This document shows, piece after piece, positions 5,763 to 7,270 of a stretch of DNA of 7,270 nucleotides. The stretch's first letter is position 1, and each line of letters opens with the position of its first letter. The stretch covers positions 1 to 7,270 of the forward strand of contig JAFBAM010000131.1 in NCBI GenBank assembly GCA_019247755.1, written 5' to 3'. The translations under genes and the position numbers were made by a program. The DNA is from Sphingomonas sp. GTDB lineage: Bacteria; Pseudomonadota; Alphaproteobacteria; Sphingomonadales; Sphingomonadaceae. The notes below the pieces were generated by a model, which was given only the letters and a program-made list of their open reading frames with translations, was not told the DNA's origin and ran no database searches.

Positions 5763-6389
5763 CTATTTTGGAAGCGGTTCGTCACGAAGCGCCGCCACAA
5801 GCTTGCGGAAGGCGTCGGCGCGGTGGCTGATCTCGTGCTTACGCTCGGGCTCGAACTCTCCGAACGTCTGCTCGTAACCGACCGGGACGAACATCGGGTC
5901 GTAGCCGAAGCCCCGTTCTCCGCGCGGGGGCCAGACGAGCGTGCCGTCGACGCGGCCTTCGAACGTCTCAGCCTGGCCGTCGTTGGGCCAGGCGATCGCC
6001 AGAGCGCAGACGAAATGCGCGGCGGGCGGAGCGTCGGGCTCGGTTGCTTCGGCCTCTCTCCAGACTCGCTCCATCGCGCGCATCCAATCGCGGTTGCCGT
6101 CCTCGTCCTCGGCCCAGCGTGCCGAGAAAATGCCGGGACGGCCCTGAAGTGCGTCGACGCAGAGCCCGCTATCGTCGGCCAGCGCAGGCAAGCCGGCAAG
6201 GTCAGCCGCCTCCCGGGCCTTGAGGTCGGCATTGTCGGCGAAGGTGACGCCGATCTCTTCCGGTTCGGGCAAGCCGAGTTCTTCGGCGCCGACGCAAGAA
6301 ATTCCCAGCGGCTCCATCAGCGCGGCGATTTCGCGCAGCTTGCCGGGATTATGGGTCGCGATCACCAGTCTGTCGCCGATCGGCCTCAC
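5763..6389 (-). CDS. rdgB: RdgB/HAM1 family dITP/XTP pyrophosphatase
   Basis: RdgB hydrolyses the non-canonical purine triphosphates dITP, ITP and XTP to monophosphate plus pyrophosphate, keeping deaminated purines out of DNA and RNA. The 208-residue protein shows the substrate-binding LVIATHNPGKLREI (8-21), VTFADNADLKARE (48-60), the catalytic ALADDSGLCVDAL (69-81, with D72-D73), RPGIFSARWA (84-93), RGFGYDPMFVP (159-169) and EISHRADAF (186-194). The family's TFxENAxxKA motif reads TFADNADLKA here, so D52 stands where a metal-binding Glu is usual; the change is conservative and activity is expected. The GTG start at 6389 shares GTGA with the rph stop, which points to coupled translation. A 102-base gap follows before hemW. 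Confidence 0.96.
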   Translation of the reverse strand: MRPIGDRLVIATHNPGKLREIAALMEPLGISCVGAEELGLPEPEEIGVTFADNADLKAREAADLAGLPALADDSGLCVDALQGRPGIFSARWAEDEDGNRDWMRAMERVWREAEATEPDAPPAAHFVCALAIAWPNDGQAETFEGRVDGTLVWPPRGERGFGYDPMFVPVGYEQTFGEFEPERKHEISHRADAFRKLVAALRDEPLPK

Positions 6390-7102
6390 CGACCAGTTGC
6401 CTTGAGTTGCGCCTGGAAGATTTCGCCGCAGCCGATTCGGGCGAGGCGAAGAAGACGAAGCAGGCCTTCCTCGTCGAACGTCTCGCCCTCCGCCGTCAGC
6501 TGCGCCTCCACGATCGCGCCGTCGGCGGTCAGCACGAAATTGCCGTCGCTGCCGGCGGTCGAATCCTCGTCATAGTCGAGGTCGAGGACGGCGTTGCCGT
6601 TGTGGATCCCGCAGCTGACTGCCGCGACCTGCGTGCAGATCGGGTCGACCTGAATCGCCTTTGCTTCCAAAAGCTTGTCGACCGCGATGCGCAGCGCGAC
6701 CCAGCCGCCAGAGATGGAAGCGGTGCGGGTTCCGCCATCCGCCTGGATCACGTCGCAATCGACGATCACCTGCCGTTCTCCCAAGCCTTTGAGGTCGACC
6801 ACCGCGCGGAGGCTGCGGCCGATCAGGCGCTGGATTTCCTGCGTCCGGCCCGACTGCTTGCCCTTGGCCGCTTCGCGGTTGCCACGGGTGTGGGTCGCGC
6901 GGGGGAGCATGCCATATTCAGCGGTGACCCAGCCCTGGCCCTTGCCGCGGAGGAAAGGGGGAACCTTCTCCTCGACGCTGGCGGTGCATAGCACGCGGGT
7001 GTCACCGAAGCTGACGAGGCAGGAACCTTCGGCATGGCGGGTGAAGCCGGGCTCGAATTTCAACTCACGCATTTGGTCGGTGGCGCGTCCGGAGGGGCGC
7101 AT
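6386..7102 (-). CDS. rph: Ribonuclease PH
   Basis: RNase PH is a phosphate-dependent 3'-5' exoribonuclease that trims tRNA 3' ends, acting as a hexameric ring. The 238-residue protein is full length with the single RNase-PH fold. Key segments are the N-terminal MRPSGRATDQMRE, EGSCLVSFGDTRVLCTAS (25-42), WVTAEYGMLPRATHTR (58-73), SGRTQEIQRLIGRSLRA (84-100), CDVIQADGGTRTASISGG (116-133) and DLDYDEDSTAGSDGNF (174-189). R86 and R126 (phosphate binding) and D180 and D186 (catalytic and metal) fall at the positions known for characterised bacterial RNase PH. The start ATG 7102 is supported by AGGAGA 8 bases upstream (7116-7111). It heads the leftward rph-rdgB-hemW block and is divergent from hrcA over 71 bases. 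Confidence 0.98.
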   Translation of the reverse strand: MRPSGRATDQMRELKFEPGFTRHAEGSCLVSFGDTRVLCTASVEEKVPPFLRGKGQGWVTAEYGMLPRATHTRGNREAAKGKQSGRTQEIQRLIGRSLRAVVDLKGLGERQVIVDCDVIQADGGTRTASISGGWVALRIAVDKLLEAKAIQVDPICTQVAAVSCGIHNGNAVLDLDYDEDSTAGSDGNFVLTADGAIVEAQLTAEGETFDEEGLLRLLRLARIGCGEIFQAQLKATGR

Positions 7103-7110
7103 TCGAGTGA

Positions 7111-7116
7111 TCTCCT
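7111..7116 (-). promoter_or_regulatory. Shine-Dalgarno site of rph
   Basis: On the minus strand AGGAGA lies 8 bases before the rph ATG, a near-ideal ribosome-binding site and the clearest one in the leftward block. It supports ATG 7102 as the rph start. Confidence 0.85.
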
Positions 7117-7165
7117 GATTCAGGTTTGCGGCGTCCCTAGACCGGCGCGGCGGCCAATCCTAGAT

Positions 7166-7170
7166 GGAGG
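7166..7170 (+). promoter_or_regulatory. Shine-Dalgarno site of hrcA, unusually close to the start
   Basis: GGAGG ends only 3 bases before ATG 7174, tighter than the usual 5-9. No alternative in-frame start fits better: the next ATG is codon 12, inside the conserved N-terminal domain. No CIRCE-like inverted repeat (TTAGCACTC-N9-GAGTGCTAA) is visible in the 71-base spacer. Confidence 0.6.
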
Positions 7171-7173
7171 CGC

Positions 7174-7270
7174 ATGACGCAACCGATCGGCGAACTTACC
7201 GACCGCATGCGCGAGATTTTCGGGCTTGTCGTCGAGTCCTATCTCGAACGCGGGCTGCCGATCGGCTCGC
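7174..7270 (+). CDS. hrcA: Heat-inducible transcription repressor HrcA, 5' end only
   Basis: Only the first 32 codons lie in the window. The protein begins MTQPIGELTDRMREIFGLV and continues VESYLERGLPIGS. This matches the HrcA N-terminal winged-helix domain, in which RxxxxxxVVxxYLxxGxPVGS is the recognisable pattern. HrcA represses chaperone genes such as groESL by binding CIRCE elements and is kept active by GroEL. The divergent rph/hrcA arrangement is common in alphaproteobacteria and supports the call; grpE would be expected next, beyond the window. No CIRCE element is seen in front of this gene, so autoregulation through that site is not supported here. Confidence 0.9.
   Translation, partial: MTQPIGELTDRMREIFGLVVESYLERGLPIGS

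Noticed and set aside
5661..6575. Long open frame (304 codons) on the plus strand opposite rdgB and the end of rph
   Set aside because: It is fully antisense to well-supported genes, has no ribosome-binding site and shows no recognisable domain.
6407..6991. 194-codon plus-strand frame opposite rph
   Set aside because: It is a shadow of RNase PH, whose catalytic residues are all in place on the minus strand.
7138..7163. CTAG...CTAG symmetry in the rph/hrcA spacer as a possible operator or CIRCE relic
   Set aside because: Only the CTAG ends and a few G/C bases match; there is no TTAGCACTC/GAGTGCTAA half-site.

Overview
This window looks like a piece of core chromosome from an alphaproteobacterium, most likely a sphingomonad (Sphingomonadales). 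The evidence is high G+C, the divergent rph/hrcA pair, rph-rdgB-hemW and rsmI-yraN-gshB arranged as compact runs on one strand, a DUF484 gene overlapping xerC, and a Flp-type pilin of the tad type. The taxonomic call is inferred from gene content and protein style; no 16S or other marker is present.

Layout, left to right. The window opens with the last codons of a Flp/type IVb pilin gene (+), closed by a strong intrinsic terminator at about 102-137. A DUF484 gene follows (202-765, +), and its end overlaps the start of xerC (747-1676, +). A 187-base convergent spacer with a long hairpin separates xerC from a leftward block of three genes: rsmI (4029 to 3196), yraN (3199 to 2849, sharing a GTGA stop/start with rsmI) and gshB (2814 to 1864). 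Divergent from rsmI is a small predicted secreted protein with two cysteines (4109-4501, +). Its 3' end overlaps the 3' end of hemW by 23 bases. The second leftward block is rph (7102 to 6386), rdgB (6389 to 5763, again a GTGA overlap) and hemW (5660 to 4479). Between rdgB and hemW lies a 102-base spacer containing a possible 26-codon leader ORF. The window ends in the first 32 codons of hrcA (7174 onward, +), divergent from rph.

Functionally this is housekeeping: chromosome dimer resolution (XerC), glutathione synthesis (GshB), rRNA modification (RsmI), tRNA 3'-end trimming (RNase PH), nucleotide pool sanitation (RdgB), heme trafficking (HemW), heat-shock repression (HrcA) and pilus biogenesis (Flp). 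I found no CRISPR array, insertion sequence, phage gene, tRNA, rRNA or toxin-antitoxin pair, and nothing I would call an undescribed multi-gene system. The features most worth a second look are the small secreted two-cysteine protein beside rsmI, the spacer and leader-like ORF in front of hemW, and the hairpin between xerC and gshB.
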